64,000 bases of DNA from Cryoendolithus antarcticus (taxonomy: Eukaryota > Ascomycota > Dothideomycetes > Cladosporiales > Cladosporiaceae): positions 1 to 64,000 of the forward strand of contig NAJO01000010.1 of NCBI GenBank assembly GCA_002077065.1, written 5' to 3'. Shown piece by piece: positions 1 to 8,862 of this stretch (positions within the stretch are counted from its first letter, which is position 1; each line of letters starts with the position of its first letter). Under the pieces are notes generated by a model. The model was not told the DNA's origin. It ran no database searches and saw only the letters and a program-made list of their open reading frames with translations. The position numbers and the translations under genes are program-made.

Positions 1-110
1 AACCCTAACCCTAACCCTAACCCTAACCCTAACCCTAACCCTAACCCTAACCCTAACCCTAACCCTAACCCTAACCCTAACCCTAACCCTAACCCTAACC
101 CTAACCCTAA
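1..110. repeat. Telomere repeat array, (CCCTAA)n
   Basis: About 18 uninterrupted copies of the hexamer AACCCT, ending in AACCCTAA directly against GATCT at position 111. The C-rich strand reads 5' to 3' inward from the left edge, so this is a genuine left chromosome end. TTAGGG-type telomeres are usual in filamentous ascomycetes. There is no degenerate telomere-like transition; the junction with the next block is abrupt. Confidence 0.98.
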
Positions 111-548
111 GATCTAGAGACGCCTACTAAGAAGGATACTATACTAGAGTATATTACTACTATACCTACTAGCCCTAGAAGTTCTAGCTTAGAGGATCTA
201 TACTCGGTTAGCCCTAGTTCTAGAAGACCTACTAATCTAATAGATCTTAATATACCTAGTCTAAATATAACTTCTCCTATAGATCTTACTAGTAGTAGAG
301 AGTCTAGTATAAGAGAGCTACCTAGTATAGGAGATACTAGAGATAGAATACCTAGTTCTATAGTAGAAGGAGTTAATAATCTAGCTATTCCTACTAGCTC
401 TATACGTTCTACGTCTAGAGCTAGTAGTAAAAGATCTAGGGAGGAGAGTAGTTCTAGTAAAAGTCTAGAGATAAAAGAGGCTAAGCCTAGGAGAAGAGTA
501 GGAAGGCCTAGAAAGATTAAGACTAGAGGTAGACCCAGAAGAGGGTAG
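111..548 (+). pseudogene. 5'-truncated open frame ending in two AT-hooks, inside the RIP-like block
   Basis: The frame starting with GAT at 111 runs open for 145 codons to TAG at 546-548, beginning exactly where the telomere repeat stops. The other two forward frames carry about 50 TAA/TAG codons over the same stretch. The predicted product is Ser/Thr/Pro/Ile-rich, with a basic C-terminus holding two AT-hook cores, GRPRK (501-515) and RGRPRRG (525-545). It has no Met, His, Gln, Trp or Cys, which follows from the absence of CA and TG, so there is no start codon. AT-hooks bind the minor groove of AT-rich DNA. I read it as the 3' end of a mobile-element or subtelomeric gene cut off by telomere addition. 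Whether it is expressed is unknown, and the 5' end is missing. Confidence 0.5.
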
Positions 549-1260
549 AGAGAGATTTAACTTAGTTATTAGATATAGGATATATAGAGTAGGCTATAAG
601 TATAGAGACTAGAGTTATATAGATCTATAGTAGTCTTTAAAACTATAGTATAGCTAAGACTTTCTCCTTTCTTAGTAATATTACTACTATTAGATATATA
701 GACTTCTTACTATAGTCTTAGCTATATTAGAGCTATATTCTATAGACTATACTAAGATCTAAGAGTCCTATAGGAATAGAATCTACTCTATAGAAAGCCT
801 TACTAAAAGTTACTCCTTAGAGACTTATAGGACTAGAGAGATACTTAAGTACTTCTAAGTTTTAATAGAGCTTACTACTAGCGTTCCTACTCTAGATAGA
901 ACGTAAGTAGACCCTAATAAGGCTAGATAATTAAGTAAAACTAGTCGCTAGTCTATCCGAAGTTACCCTAAGAGATATACCTAAAAACCCTATAAAATAT
1001 TTTTCTCCTAGAATAGGCGGTTTTTAGTAAGACTCTCTAGTAACATTCCTAGCTATATCTAGTAATACAATATACGATAATAAGCCTAGAGAACCTAATA
1101 GAAGTAGCTAATATTCCCTAGAGAAGGCTTCCGGGAGAGAAATCGTAAAAACCGCGAATTCTCGGGGTTTTTAGAAAATTCCGCTAGGTAGGAATACGAG
1201 GTATTTATAAAAACCGCGAGATAGAGTTAACGGGGCAACTTCGAAGCGTCCGAAACCGTT
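111..1260. repeat. Subtelomeric block with almost no CA/TG dinucleotides (RIP-like)
   Basis: Reading the block base by base I find only about four CA or TG dinucleotides in roughly 1,150 bp (near 536, 1043, 1068 and 1237). TA is extremely common and CTAG/TATA motifs dominate. CpA to TpA change on both strands is the signature of repeat-induced point mutation, a premeiotic defence of Pezizomycotina against repeated DNA. Normal composition returns abruptly at about 1260. A short direct repeat, AAAAACCGCGA, occurs at about 1146 and 1209. The block is probably a relic of a repeated subtelomeric element. Confidence 0.85.
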
Positions 1261-1303
1261 TTGTAGGCAACAGACTTATTGCGGTTAGCGAAACACAATC
1301 GCA
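549..1303. other. Rest of RIP-like block and transition; no intact gene
   Basis: Stops are frequent in all frames. One forward frame (codons in phase with position 766) is readable from about 694 to 990, interrupted by TAA/TAG at 760, 856, 904, 928, 949 and 982. Stops of this kind can arise from CAA/CAG under RIP, so this may be decayed coding sequence, but I recognise no family. From about 1260 composition is ordinary and likely forms the upstream region of the gene at 1304. Confidence 0.4.
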
Positions 1304-1879
1304 ATGTCGCAGCTACGAGCGCTAGCTGTCCTTGAGATGCTGATGGCTCGCTTGCTAACGAAATGCAAGCTCATGTCGATTTATCTCACGAGTGAAATTC
1401 GCGCCTCGGTCAAATTACAACACCGCCTTCGTGCGCTCACGGCGAGGCATGAAGGTACCATGGAGATCGTGCATGGCTGGGTGCAGCGACTGGACGGAGT
1501 CATCGCAAGCCACAGACAGACCGCAAACAGCCTGCTGCAACCTCCACGGCGTGTTGCGGTACGCGAGGCAGTCCGTCCTCCGCCTGTCGACGACGAGAAT
1601 GACTCGGATCGGGAAGAGACGCATTTAGACTGATTTGTTCAGCTCACGAGCCGCATGGAAGACTTGCTTGGAGAAGCCGCCAACTTGGAGAGCGATACGA
1701 AGCAGGTGTGGCGCGACGCTGACGGGAGGGTGAAGGAGTTGGAGAAGACTTGCATCGAGTTGGCCGCCATGCACAACGATGTTACGGGGAAGTGCAAGGA
1801 TATGGCGGATTTCTTGAAGCTGATGTGGCCGGTGATTGTGGAGGCGATTGAGGAGGAAGGTGTGGAGGCGTTGATGTGA
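1304..1879 (+). CDS. Small predicted coiled-coil protein (probable two-exon gene)
   Basis: An ATG at 1304 opens a frame that meets TGA at 1631-1633, then continues in the same frame to a stop at 1877-1879. The stop sits in a good acceptor context, CTGA followed by a T-rich run and CAG at 1640-1642. With a GTACGC donor at 1559 an 84-nt intron removes the stop and keeps frame, giving exons 1304-1558 and 1643-1879 and a 163-aa product. The alternative is a gene broken by a premature stop. The C-terminal half is charged and helical and ends in a segment of the form LKLMWPVIVEAIEEEGVEAL, which resembles the C-terminal region of the protein at 4689-5327 (LRMLMILMPVAVAGLGEEGV). No known family recognised; function unknown. 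Confidence 0.4.
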
Positions 1880-2189
1880 AGGAGGATGGAGGTGCTGTGG
1901 GAGCCGATGAGAAATTTACTCAGGCTGAGGTTGTGGCCGCGGAGGGGTTAATGTGAGGGATCGTGGGTGGATGTTACGAGCTGAGGTAGATCAGGCAGGC
2001 CGTCATTGCAGATCGAGAAGGCCATACAGTCAAAAGGGACGTATCTTGTAGCTAGTACCAGCGAGGGCAGCTGCATGTCATAGAGCTTGCTGCGCATTCG
2101 ATCTGCGGTTCCATCACCCCGTCGTGGTCAAGTCCTAGGACTACTTCATTATCCAATCCAGACCCAAGCGCGGAGATGCGGCGAAGCTT
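1880..2189. other. Gene-free stretch
   Basis: No coding signal, RNA gene or repeat that I can support. It lies between the 3' end of the gene at 1304-1879 and the weak reverse-strand coding-like stretch that starts at 2190. Confidence 0.4.
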
Positions 2190-2600
2190 TCACGGACCTA
2201 AGATGCTGCCAAGTAGAGAGATGTCGAGGCAACAGCACGCACCCTGTGTAGGCAGATTCGCGAACATGCATAGTCCGACGTTTCCATCACTGCTGCGCCG
2301 GTCGATGTTTCGTCGACTCGTCCGGGAGGCGAGCATGCGTGATAGTGTGACGGCTTTCAATGGCATAGACTGTGCCGGTGTCGAATCAATGCCGTGCGTC
2401 TCCGACAGTACCCTCTTCATCGTCATGCAAGACTGCAGCTCGTTGGGCGAGTCCATATCCGAGATGTGGCGAACCGTGGGAACGTCCTCCGGCAAGACAG
2501 TATCTTCCAACTCTGCCATTCGAGGCCTCTCCTTGATCACCTCCGTAGTCCATTGCCGTGGGAGGCCTGCTTCGTCGTTGTCCAGCTTCTCTGTATGGAC
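2190..2600 (-). CDS. Coding-like fragment, unknown function
   Basis: The reverse strand is open from about 2600 down to a stop at 2190 and reads like real protein, with acidic and basic residues alternating, for example LPRQWTTEVIKERPRMAELE near its start. No ATG sits at the upstream limit. A separate short frame beginning with ATG near 2650 overlaps in another phase, so an intron or a frameshift would be needed to complete a gene. I recognise no domain. It could be a decayed gene in the subtelomeric zone. Confidence 0.25.
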   Translation of the reverse strand, partial: VHTEKLDNDEAGLPRQWTTEVIKERPRMAELEDTVLPEDVPTVRHISDMDSPNELQSCMTMKRVLSETHGIDSTPAQSMPLKAVTLSRMLASRTSRRNIDRRSSDGNVGLCMFANLPTQGACCCLDISLLGSILGP

Positions 2601-3583
2601 CTACCAACTTCCCCGTCAATGGCGGCATTGATCGATGGGATGTCCACCATCAGCACATTTTATCACTCTCATCACCTGTAATGCATTGCATTCGTAGGCA
2701 TTGCCATATGTCCTGTACTCGCAGCATGTTCATGTCAAGATTGAAAATCGCGCTAGTCTAAAAGCGGTGTGGCGGTGCAGGTCACGTGCGCTCCCTTTTC
2801 CTCACCTCACTTTTCTTGCGCATGCAGATTCCCATCCGCCATACACCCGTTCAAGACATACTAAAGCGCGAAATCGACTGTCTAGGTACTGAAGATGATA
2901 ACGCCTGCTTGTCGTGTGTAAGCGCAAGACGGTTGTCGAGCTGAGTACCCCCTTTTGACAGGCACTCGGACGACATCGAGGGCGATGACTACTTTCTCAT
3001 TTCTGGATAAGCCAATATCTTCAAATCACTCACAAGATGAAACGACCTCAGCAAAGTACGGTCATTCCGGCCACTTCCTCACCCATTCCTGGCCAATTCA
3101 CGTTCACTCAGTTTGCGCATACACTTTGCCGCCCGCCAGTCACCCACCAGGCACCATCTGGATCAGCCAAAAGTTGTGATCAGTCTTGAAGTTGATAACG
3201 CTGCAGCGGCGATTGTAAGCGCAAGACGGATCTCGAGCAATCGACCACGACAGTCCTCTTCCGGCACGGCGACGGCGACAGTCTCTGCGCTTACAGCATC
3301 CGCGGAGTTCTGGGCACCGCATTATCAACTTCGATATCTGACGCAACTTTTCCACCATTCGGATAGTTGCAGAACTCCATACTTCAGGCGCTATCGCGTC
3401 GGCGCAAACTGCGCTCGGGTACCACCAATTCCTTCGATCGGCGACAGCAGGTGTCAGGATGGTCGCACACTCCCAGAACTTCGCAGGCAGTCTCCTATCA
3501 TCCTTCGGAGGAATCTTCACCATCTGGATTGTGCACGCGCAGGCTCGTCGTCGACATCACAGAATGTCACGTGAGCGGCTTAC
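2601..3583. other. No supportable gene
   Basis: Several overlapping short frames exist on both strands but none has a recognisable domain, a convincing start with splice signals, or protein-like composition. Confidence 0.4.
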
Positions 3584-3901
3584 TCAGCACAGCCACAGCC
3601 ACACAGCCGCATCCCATGTCTTGAACAAGTCCCCTTGAATCGGCGATGGAACACTTGGGGAACCCTCGGGCAGGTCAGGAATGACACTTTGATGTTGGCG
3701 GGAGTCGATGCGACAAGCATGGCGTCGTCGGTGCTGGCCGAAGGGTGCGGAAAACACCCCCGTAGGCTTTGGCGTGTCGCCCGATGGAATTGCGCCCAAA
3801 TGCATCACCGTGGCGATCTGGCGAGCGGTTCCGATGTCGTTCACGATCTCAAGGTCCAAAACTCCCACCGCGCCGAAGCCATTGTGCTCGAGTAAGCTTC
3901 T
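3584..3901 (-). CDS. Coding-like fragment, unknown function
   Basis: The reverse strand is open from about 3901 to a stop at 3584. Its first half reads as plausible globular protein (for example NGFGAVGVLDLEIVNDIGTA), whereas the second half is low in hydrophobic residues and may be intron or decay. There is no ATG at the upstream end in frame, so any complete gene needs another exon. I assign no family. Confidence 0.22.
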   Translation of the reverse strand, partial: RSLLEHNGFGAVGVLDLEIVNDIGTARQIATVMHLGAIPSGDTPKPTGVFSAPFGQHRRRHACRIDSRQHQSVIPDLPEGSPSVPSPIQGDLFKTWDAAVWLWLC

Positions 3902-4688
3902 GCCTCATGGACAACAATGCACTCCCGCGGGGAGTTTCAGCAGGAGACGTTCAGCACCTTCGCATCGACTGGCCATTCTTCGCGGATTTTAGCAGTTCAG
4001 AAACTGCTAGCAATGTCTTCAGTGAGCGCGGCTGTCTGTCGAGAAGTCAGTGCATGACTCTTAGAGGTCTTCAGTGGTCAGATTTGATGCTGGGTCTGAG
4101 GATGTCCATCAACGTCTCCATGGAGCAACGTCTCTCTTCGTGGCCAGCTTCTTGTCGGACGATCTTCCTCCTGCTCAGCATAACATCGCTGTGCGAATGA
4201 CGGAGCTCTGATGTTCATACAATTGGCCACGCACGGCCTTCCATCACGCCTCAAGCACACTGACGGAAGCAGAGGAAGTGTCTTGACGATCGCAACGGAG
4301 CGTCGGTCCTGGCCTTTCTCGTCCTGGCCAACTCAGATGAAGCATTGCAAAGTCAGTAGCCGTAAGAACGAATAGCATTGTCGCGAAACCTGGACGAAAG
4401 AGGCTGTCCGTCGAGGAGGATGCTAAGACTCTGAGCGCTCTCGCAACGATGAGCATGCGGGCGTGAGGGCAAAGATGTTTTCAATACTTCGGACTGCGCA
4501 ATAGTGCAGAAGGCGCGCGGGGGTCAATGTAGCAGACCAGGTGTAGCGAGCCCTACGGCAGACCCTTCGATTGCCAAACAATGAACGGATGAGGACCCGA
4601 ACCATCTCGAGCGCCCAGCGCAGAACAAGTCAGCCCAGACGAGCAGACTCGGATCCCCGCCACTCAGCTGCCGTCGCCACTTCAACAC
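3902..4688. other. Gene-free stretch
   Basis: Only short overlapping frames without domain or composition support. The left part lies upstream of the fragment on the reverse strand; the right part is downstream of the coiled-coil gene at 4689-5327. Confidence 0.4.
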
Positions 4689-5327
4689 TCACGTCTCTTC
4701 CACCGCTTCAACACCTTCTCCCACCATCTGCTCACTGCCGCGAACGCCACTTGCCTCCACCCTCTCGGCCGCCGCACTCAGCATGACCCGGAAGATAGAA
4801 TTGTCAGCCAGGCCCTTCTCCTCGAACATAGTGCGTACTCCCTCCTCCCCAAGCCCAGCGACCGCGACCGGCATCAGAATCATCAGCATGCGCAACACCG
4901 ACTGGTACTGCTCGCTAGCTCCCTTCCACTTCTCCTTCGCGTCTCGTTCCGCAAGTCTTGCCACCATCAGCTTCTCGAACAGATCATGCGCTTCAGCTTG
5001 ACTCTTGTTGTAACGCTGCTCGAGTCTGGCTTCTGATTCTTGATCGCGTTCACATCTTCTTCGATAAAGCTTGCTTTGAAACCGCTCGTGGGTAAGGTCG
5101 CGATCCTGAGACTCAATATCTCTGCCGAGCGACCTGATTTTCCAGTCCTTCTGAAGGACAACCAACCTCAGCGCTGCGTTCCCGGGTTCCTCGATCTGAC
5201 GCTCGACAAGTTTTCTTTCCAACCTTGCGATCTTGCCGGCGTCGTTCAAGCTCTTCTCTTCGGCTTGTCGAAGCCGCATGCTCAGCTCCTCCATGGTCGG
5301 CTGTGCGGGCTGCCGCGATTGCGACAT
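4689..5327 (-). CDS. Hypothetical coiled-coil protein, 212 aa
   Basis: Single open frame with ATG at 5327. The product is strongly charged and helical. Residues about 12-150 are rich in Glu, Arg, Lys, Gln and Leu with heptad-like spacing, typical of a long coiled coil. A hydrophobic helix follows (LRMLMILMPVAVAGLGEEGV, about residues 144-163) and then an acidic low-complexity tail. The hydrophobic helix plus EEGV resembles the C-terminus of the small gene at 1304-1879, so the two are likely distant paralogues in a subtelomeric family. There is no signal peptide. I know no named family for it; a structural or scaffold role is only a guess from the coiled coil. Confidence 0.6.
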   Translation of the reverse strand: MSQSRQPAQPTMEELSMRLRQAEEKSLNDAGKIARLERKLVERQIEEPGNAALRLVVLQKDWKIRSLGRDIESQDRDLTHERFQSKLYRRRCERDQESEARLEQRYNKSQAEAHDLFEKLMVARLAERDAKEKWKGASEQYQSVLRMLMILMPVAVAGLGEEGVRTMFEEKGLADNSIFRVMLSAAAERVEASGVRGSEQMVGEGVEAVEET

Positions 5328-5750
5328 GATGAAGTATGTGGCGAATTGAACAGGCGAACGATAACAGCTATCCTCTCCAAATACAGCAGAACTCTGTGCA
5401 GTGAGTCGGCTGTTTTGAAGAAGAAGAACGGGGAGAAAAGGAGATTATCAGCGGTGTGGGGTGGCAAAGATCTTTGCTATCAGTCTCGGTCGTGCCTTCC
5501 ATACTTGTATTACACCAAGGTATGCCATATGGATCGCCATCCCCGACGACACTGCATTAAGCACCCGCCAACTAGCTTCGTCCTTGCGGACCTCGCCCTC
5601 TCCTGCCAGCTTCAGTCTCTGACTACCCAACTTCCTGCTCTGGCGTAGCAGCAAGTCCAACGAAGGTGGTGTGGAACCCGCGATGTCCGTCAGCTAAGAG
5701 ATTTGGGAGTAGCGACGACACCGCTATCGACTCGCCTTGAAACTCGCGAC
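5328..5750. other. Gene-free stretch
   Basis: Upstream region of the reverse-strand gene at 4689-5327 and downstream of the short reverse-strand frame at 5751. Nothing else seen. Confidence 0.4.
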
Positions 5751-5951
5751 CTAGTCAGACTCATGATGCCCATTTCCCTCGCACTCCTCGGCGACAACCA
5801 ATGTAACATCCTCTAACCCGATTTCTTGCATAGCTTGTATCACTGCAGCCCCGACTGCGGCTGCTTTGTACTTCGTATCGTGCAGCTTCTTCTCTTGGCG
5901 GATCAGGTCGAGATAGCGTTTATAGGCGGTCGTCGTCTCTGTCTCGGACAT
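5751..5951 (-). CDS. Small hypothetical protein, 66 aa
   Basis: ATG at 5951 opens a 66-codon frame on the reverse strand. The N-terminal half is charged and helical; the C-terminal half contains an Ala-rich helix and a Glu-rich end. It has the flavour of the C-terminal hydrophobic-plus-acidic segment seen in the nearby small coiled-coil genes, but the similarity is too weak to call homology. It could also be one exon of a larger decayed gene. Confidence 0.3.
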   Translation of the reverse strand: MSETETTTAYKRYLDLIRQEKKLHDTKYKAAAVGAAVIQAMQEIGLEDVTLVVAEECEGNGHHESD

Positions 5952-6253
5952 CTTGATGGAGCGATCTGTGGAGAACTAGGATAACGGCGGGTATACTGAG
6001 TGCAGTGGCGGTGAGAAAGGCAGTGATGTCAAAGGATTGAAAGGCGCAAAACAGAAAGCAAAGGGGAAGCGATTTCGCAATGTGCACGCCAGTGCATGCA
6101 GGTGTCCGTCGCAGGGGTGTCTTACCAAGCGACTTGCGAGGAATCAAGATCGAGTCCAGGAAACAGTGCAGCACCTTCAAATGCCTTGACCCAACTTGCC
6201 TTGCGCCTCTGCTCACATGGATCTCGCTCGCCATCAAGATACAACGCTCACAT

Positions 6254-6752
6254 CTACACACACTCTCCTCGAACCACCCGCTTCTCACGCTTCACACGAC
6301 CTACGCACCCTCCTCCGCCTCTCTCGCTTTCACGGTCTAGATGGGCAGCTTGCAGCTGCGCCTCGAGCTCGCGGACTCTCTCCTTGACGTTCATGTTCCC
6401 GACTCTAAGTACATCCCGGTCAACCCTATTATCCACCGCACCCTTCGCGACAATGTCCAACGCTGCGCTCTTCTTGGTGGCAGCCTTGGCTTGCGCGACT
6501 GTCTGCGGACCAAAGACTGGTTTCGCGGTAGCAGGCTTGCAGACGCAGTCGCAGAGAACGGCCTTCGCGATTGGATGAGTCAGCGGGCTGGATTGCGCAA
6601 GGAAGTTGATCAAATCCTTCTCGGGAAGCCCAGTGCCCGCAACCGCATGCAGGAATAGGATCGGAAGCTTCTGCCGCACAGTGGTACCGTCGGTCTCGGT
6701 AGGCAGGCTGAAGCTTTGCCTCGAGCTCTCGCGCTCTGTTGTAGTTGTTCAT
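6254..6752 (-). CDS. Possible small coiled-coil gene with a duplicated start segment
   Basis: Two ATG-initiated segments on the reverse strand encode nearly the same motif: one from 6752 (RARELEAKLQPAYRDR) and one near 6390 (RVRELEAQLQAAHLDRE), about 360 bp apart. Between them a frame is open (6679 to 6254) with plausible protein composition. This may be one gene whose start exon was duplicated, or two tandem decayed copies. I could not find a splice arrangement that clearly joins them. Function unknown; a helical coiled coil is likely. Confidence 0.3.
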
Positions 6753-7081
6753 ATCGTGTGTGCTGTTTCTGTAGGGTAGTTCATATCGTGCGGAGGATAG
6801 AGGGGATGGTGTAGTGTGGGTGGTGTCGGTAGACTGCTCGTCAAAGTGCTTAGAGAAGGGTTGGTCTCGCGTGATGGACTGCTTGTCGAAGTACTCGGAT
6901 GAGAAATGCGTTCGAGTGAATGAATGAGGAGACTACACAGTTTGAGGAGTGGGGCAGAGATGAAGAGATTTTCCTTCTCGAGCCCAATCACACCTGCCTC
7001 GCCACGGAATGTACCCGACGCCCTCGTGAGCTTCACTACCTCCAGAAGTACCGCACGTCTCGCATACCATCTCCCATGCCC

Positions 7082-7348
7082 TCAGCCGTCAACTATTACG
7101 CGTGTCAGTCCTCTGCTAAGTGCCTTGGTGCCATTCAGGGTATTACCTCTGCCTTGCCGTTTTCGATACATCTCTGCCATCGCCTTTCGAATCTGGTGCT
7201 GCTGCAGGCCTTTGCTTCGTGGTAGCCTTATTCCTATCCTCAGCGTCGAACGCCTGAGCTTGAGCATCTCTAGCTTCCCGCTGAGAGCTCTTAACGCCGC
7301 CTGCCTGTCATCGATCTCGGCGAGTTCTTGTGCACTCGTCTTGTCCAT
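7082..7348 (-). CDS. Small hypothetical coiled-coil protein, 88 aa
   Basis: ATG at 7348 gives an 88-aa basic, helical product. The first 35 residues are rich in Glu, Gln, Leu and Ala with heptad-like spacing, then a basic stretch follows. The last dozen residues lie after a GTAATA that could be an intron donor, so the true 3' end may be elsewhere. It belongs to the cluster of short reverse-strand coiled-coil genes at 4.7-7.3 kb. No family recognised. Confidence 0.35.
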   Translation of the reverse strand: MDKTSAQELAEIDDRQAALRALSGKLEMLKLRRSTLRIGIRLPRSKGLQQHQIRKAMAEMYRKRQGRGNTLNGTKALSRGLTRVIVDG

Positions 7349-8251
7349 GACGGTAGAAGAGTGTCGGTTCGATTTAGTAGGCTCTGTTTATAGCAAAGTC
7401 GGAGCATTCGACAGACTAGTCGTGCGATATAGTGGCTTGTCGGCCGCATTGACTTCATGATGTTTGCTGGATCTGCCGGAAGGAGCATTGCAGCATACGT
7501 ACGCAGTCGTGCCCGCACAAGTCGTGCCCTTCGCCGCTGTGCATAGCCAGCACTCCGAGAAGACTCCTCATCCAGATGACAATCCGATAGTGCTTCCTGC
7601 GTACGCGCCGGCGGGAGAGCAACGTGCGTATCGGTAGAGTAGCGAGTGAGTCGACAAGATGGTGCTGGGTTCATCGCCCTCATATGCTGGCACCCATGTC
7701 ACTTGTCCGGGTGTGTTGATATGGCGATCCGTGATACAGACCGTGAGCCCGTCAGTCCCGCTACCTACAACGATCGCCTACTGTCCAGCCATACGGAACG
7801 CAGGCGAGACTGCTATTGTTCTTTTCATATCATGAGCTCCCACGCCCTCGCTCCTTGTTAGAGCAGTCAAGGTCTGCCAGATACGCGGCAATGACAATAG
7901 ACAACAGCGAAGTGGTCGGGCCAGTCCACTGTGAATCGTTAGGTTTACGCGAGACAACCACAGGGGCAAGCAGACGTTGAGGTCCATGCTGGCATGGCTA
8001 TACGATGCAGTTCATGCTGGCGGACAAGCAGTGGCTCCGCCATGGCCGCTCCGACGAGAGCAAGTCATACGGCGGTGACCATGTAGCGCTCTGGGCATGC
8101 TCTGGCGGCCGGTCTGGCGAAAGAGAAACATTGGGCGCTCCGGTAAGCTGATCAGCCTCGAGGTGTGGCTACAGCTTTGCGGCGCGAACCAGCACTGGAA
8201 ACCTGGAGTCCTGGCGAAGAGAGGTGGTCCTTTTGAACAGTAGTATCCCGC
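7349..8251. other. No supportable gene
   Basis: Short overlapping frames on both strands only; none has a domain or good start context. Confidence 0.4.
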
Positions 8252-8557
8252 ATGGAGTTTGCCGCTGCACTCAGGAAGTATGCAACCTCCGCAGAGAAGT
8301 TCAAGGTTACGAAGGTGAACTGTGGAGACGGGCTCGCGGGTCTCAAGGGCGGATGTCATGCAATGCACGCATTTTCCGTTCCCAATCACGATACCGAGGA
8401 AAGAGTGTGCGAGGAGCACCAGAAGCATACTACCGACCGCGCTGTAGTCCATAGATATCAGGCCGTAGAGCAGACTCTTGAAGCTGCGGACCACGCCGTG
8501 GCAAAAGCACGGGGCCAGTCCAGTACAAGCAGTTCACACGCTCAGCAGACGCAGTGA
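8252..8557 (+). CDS. Hypothetical small Cys/His-containing protein, 101 aa
   Basis: ATG at 8252, stop at 8555-8557. The product starts with a short helical segment, then has spaced Cys and His residues (NCGDGLAGLKGGCHAMH, then VCEEHQ) that could form a small metal-binding fold, and ends in an Ala/Gln/Ser-rich helix. The Cys/His spacing recalls the short zinc-knuckle-like modules common in lineage-specific fungal proteins, but I cannot place it in a family. Single exon, no signal peptide. Confidence 0.38.
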   Translation: MEFAAALRKYATSAEKFKVTKVNCGDGLAGLKGGCHAMHAFSVPNHDTEERVCEEHQKHTTDRAVVHRYQAVEQTLEAADHAVAKARGQSSTSSSHAQQTQ

Positions 8558-8862
8558 GAGGCCAATTGTAGTATGACATGGCCCACCGTCGATGGCTGAT
8601 GCAGTGTGAGGGATGCATTGAGATGATCAACGCGATACATGATGGGTGGCGCTGATGAGAGGAATGCCAAGCGGAAGAAGACGCCCAGCATTCCTGTCTA
8701 GTTGCAATGTCAGGCCGAAGTGCAACTCTACGGCAACGACATTGGCTGAAGATTATTGTCTGCACTACCTTCAATCTACTCAATCCCACGCTTGTCCGAT
8801 CCATGTTACCTTAAAGCCGCCTTGTTCTGTCCCAAATAGCTCGTCTAATCAGTGCCATCGAT
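8558..8862. other. Gene-free stretch
   Basis: Short intergenic region between the 3' ends of the forward-strand gene at 8252 and the reverse-strand gene at 8863. Nothing recognised. Confidence 0.4.

Noticed and set aside
2176..2631. Forward-strand frame of 151 codons
   Set aside because: Composition is not protein-like and it overlaps a better reverse-strand coding-like frame; treated as its shadow.
5040..5648. Forward-strand frame of 202 codons
   Set aside because: Mostly antisense to the charged coiled-coil gene at 4689-5327; codon bias of that gene opens the opposite strand.
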